64,000 nt of DNA from Ruminococcus sp. AF41-9 (GTDB lineage Bacteria > Bacillota > Clostridia > Lachnospirales > Lachnospiraceae): NCBI RefSeq assembly GCF_003477525.1, contig NZ_QUDO01000009.1, positions 1-64,000 on the forward strand, given 5' to 3'. Below, piece by piece: positions 62,614-64,000 of this stretch. Numbering within the stretch: the stretch's first letter is position 1; each line of letters begins with the position of its first letter. Below the pieces are notes generated by a model. That model did no database searches and was not told the DNA's origin. It saw only the letters and a program-made list of their open reading frames with translations. The translations under genes and the position numbers were made by a program.

Positions 62614-64000
62614 ATGAATAAGAAACAGAAAAAAATGCTGACACGAATTATCATTGCAGCAGCATTGATCGTTGTTTTTTCTTTATTACCAGTGGAAGGC
62701 TATCTTCGTTTCGGACTCTTTATGATTCCTTATCTGGTAATTGGCTATGATATCCTTCAGAAAGCGTTCAAGGGAATCAAAAACAAACAGGTATTTGATG
62801 AAAACTTTCTGATGGCAGTTGCTACGGTAGGAGCAATCCTCCTTGGAGATTATTCCGAGGGCGTTGCAGTTATGCTTTTTTATCAGATCGGTGAGCTTTT
62901 CCAGAGTTATGCGGTAGGAAAGAGCAGACGTAATATCAGCGAACTGATGGACATCCGTCCGGATTATGCAAATATTGAAGTAGATGGAAAACTGGAACAG
63001 GTAGATCCGGATGAAGTAGAGATTGGTACCGTGATCGTTGTGCAGCCAGGTGAGAAAGTGCCGATTGATGGCGTGATCGTAGAAGGTACTTCTACTTTAA
63101 ATACCAGTGCACTGACAGGAGAGAGCCTTCCGAGAGATGCAAAAACGGGAGACGAAGTTATCAGTGGTTGTATCAATATGACCGGTGTGCTGAAAATCCG
63201 CACAAACAAAGAGTTTGGCGAATCCACCGTATCCAAGATCCTGGAACTTGTAGAGAATTCCAGTTCCAGAAAATCAAAATCAGAGAACTTTATTTCCAAA
63301 TTTGCGAAATACTATACTCCGGCTGTATGCTATGGTGCTCTTGCCCTGGCACTCATTCCTCCGATTGTACTTATGATCATGGGAAAACCTGCCATGTGGG
63401 GAGACTGGATCTACAGAGCCCTTACTTTCCTTGTAATCAGTTGTCCGTGTGCACTGGTGATCAGTATTCCGTTAAGTTTCTTTGCCGGAATCGGCGGAGC
63501 CAGCAATCAGGGCGTTCTGGTCAAAGGTTCCAATTATCTGGAAACACTTGCACAGACAAAATATGTAGTATTTGATAAGACTGGTACGATGACACAGGGC
63601 GTATTCGAGGTAAGCGGTGTTCACCACAATGAAATGTCAGAAGAGAAACTTCTCGAATATGCAGCACTTGCAGAATGCTCTTCTTCTCATCCGATCAGCA
63701 AGAGCCTTCAGAAAGCATACGGAAAAGAAATCGACAGAAACAGAGTTACGGATATCGAGGAAATCAGTGGTAATGGTGTTGTAGCAAAGGTAGATGGAGT
63801 TTCTGTGGCAGCAGGAAATGCGAAGCTGATGGATCGTCTTGGAATCCCGTATCAGGAATGCCATCATGTAGGAACTGTAGTTCATATGGCAGTAGACGGA
63901 AAATATGCAGGTCATATCCTGATTTCCGATATTCTGAAACCTCATGCAAAAGAAGCCATCTCAGAACTGAAAAAAGCAGGCATCACCAAAACAGTTATGC
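62614..64000 (+). CDS. Heavy-metal P-type ATPase (Zn/Cd/Pb type, CadA/ZntA-like), cut by window end
   Basis: The first 462 residues are present. No N-terminal HMA domain. Six hydrophobic segments, actuator motif TSALTGESLPRDAKTGDEV, the transmembrane metal motif ISCPCALVISIPLSFFAGIG (CPC), VVFDKTGTMTQGVFEVSG with the phosphorylated Asp, and SSSHPISKSLQKAY (HP motif). The sequence ends before the GDGxND hinge. AAAGGAGG ribosome site. Preceded by an HMA protein and an ArsR/SmtB-like operator, consistent with efflux of Zn(II), Cd(II) or Pb(II). Confidence 0.92.
   Translation, partial: MNKKQKKMLTRIIIAAALIVVFSLLPVEGYLRFGLFMIPYLVIGYDILQKAFKGIKNKQVFDENFLMAVATVGAILLGDYSEGVAVMLFYQIGELFQSYAVGKSRRNISELMDIRPDYANIEVDGKLEQVDPDEVEIGTVIVVQPGEKVPIDGVIVEGTSTLNTSALTGESLPRDAKTGDEVISGCINMTGVLKIRTNKEFGESTVSKILELVENSSSRKSKSENFISKFAKYYTPAVCYGALALALIPPIVLMIMGKPAMWGDWIYRALTFLVISCPCALVISIPLSFFAGIGGASNQGVLVKGSNYLETLAQTKYVVFDKTGTMTQGVFEVSGVHHNEMSEEKLLEYAALAECSSSHPISKSLQKAYGKEIDRNRVTDIEEISGNGVVAKVDGVSVAAGNAKLMDRLGIPYQECHHVGTVVHMAVDGKYAGHILISDILKPHAKEAISELKKAGITKTVM

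Overview
The window looks like a chromosomal segment of a strictly anaerobic, spore-forming gut Firmicute, most likely a Lachnospiraceae member of the Blautia / Ruminococcus obeum type. This rests on moderate-to-low GC, strong AGGAGG-type ribosome sites, spoIVA, two [FeFe]-hydrogenase loci with hydE/hydF, a lactate dehydrogenase, an Hdr/Flox electron-bifurcation cluster, class I two-subunit fumarase and FeoAAB iron uptake. No rRNA, tRNA, CRISPR array or prophage was seen. The species guess is inference from gene content.

Layout. 1-2.0 kb: a broken Lrp/AsnC regulator and a divergent MATE efflux pump. 1.9-10 kb: a cyclic-di-GMP-I riboswitch followed by a four-gene signalling operon: amino-acid-type binding lipoprotein, hybrid histidine kinase, binding protein fused to a 5'-nucleotidase C-terminal-like domain, second hybrid kinase. 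It has neither an ABC permease nor a DNA-binding output. 10-19 kb: serine hydrolase, a GrpE-like / Hsp70-like / J-like-SEC-C chaperone set, an AAA-ATPase/PD-(D/E)XK protein, an unknown protein and a ThrE-type exporter. 19.2-20.7 kb: an internally deleted insertion sequence with intact ends and a 5-bp target duplication.

20.8-40 kb is a redox hub. In order it holds ldh; hdrB-hdrC-hdrA-mvhD-like-two Fe-S proteins-NAD(P)H/FAD subunit (HdrABC-Flox type); a soluble fumarate-reductase-like Fe-S/flavoprotein pair; fumarase alpha/beta; a DUF1275 membrane protein; a group-B-like [FeFe] hydrogenase on the minus strand; and a divergent hydC-hydB-hydA NAD-linked trimeric hydrogenase. The ldh and hdr promoters, and less clearly the hydC promoter, carry Rex-like palindromes that contain the -35 box, so NADH/NAD+ sensing probably coordinates lactate, succinate and H2 as electron sinks. 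The most interesting inference is an anchorless electron-bifurcating NADH -> ferredoxin + fumarate system.

40-54 kb: spoIVA, a NusG-domain-II protein, glpK, purC, a cell-surface cluster (three small secreted proteins, MBOAT acyltransferase, DHHW/AlgX-like protein, SH3 protein), then hydE and hydF. 54-64 kb: a metal island with a DUF2325 protein, feoA, feoA, feoB, a Cys-rich FeoB-associated peptide, a Fur-like protein, a DUF6110-like protein with a P-type ATPase, a DtxR-like repressor, an HMA metallochaperone and a CPC-type ATPase that runs off the right edge. Five copies of RTTAG-N6-CTAAY lie in front of DUF2325, feoA and feoB and look like the operator of the local DtxR-type repressor.

Nine reading frames are interrupted, and eight of these look like loss of one (once two) bases from short runs. 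Conserved genes such as hydA and hydF are affected, so base-level errors in the assembly are at least as likely as real gene loss. These genes are annotated over their full reconstructed span.
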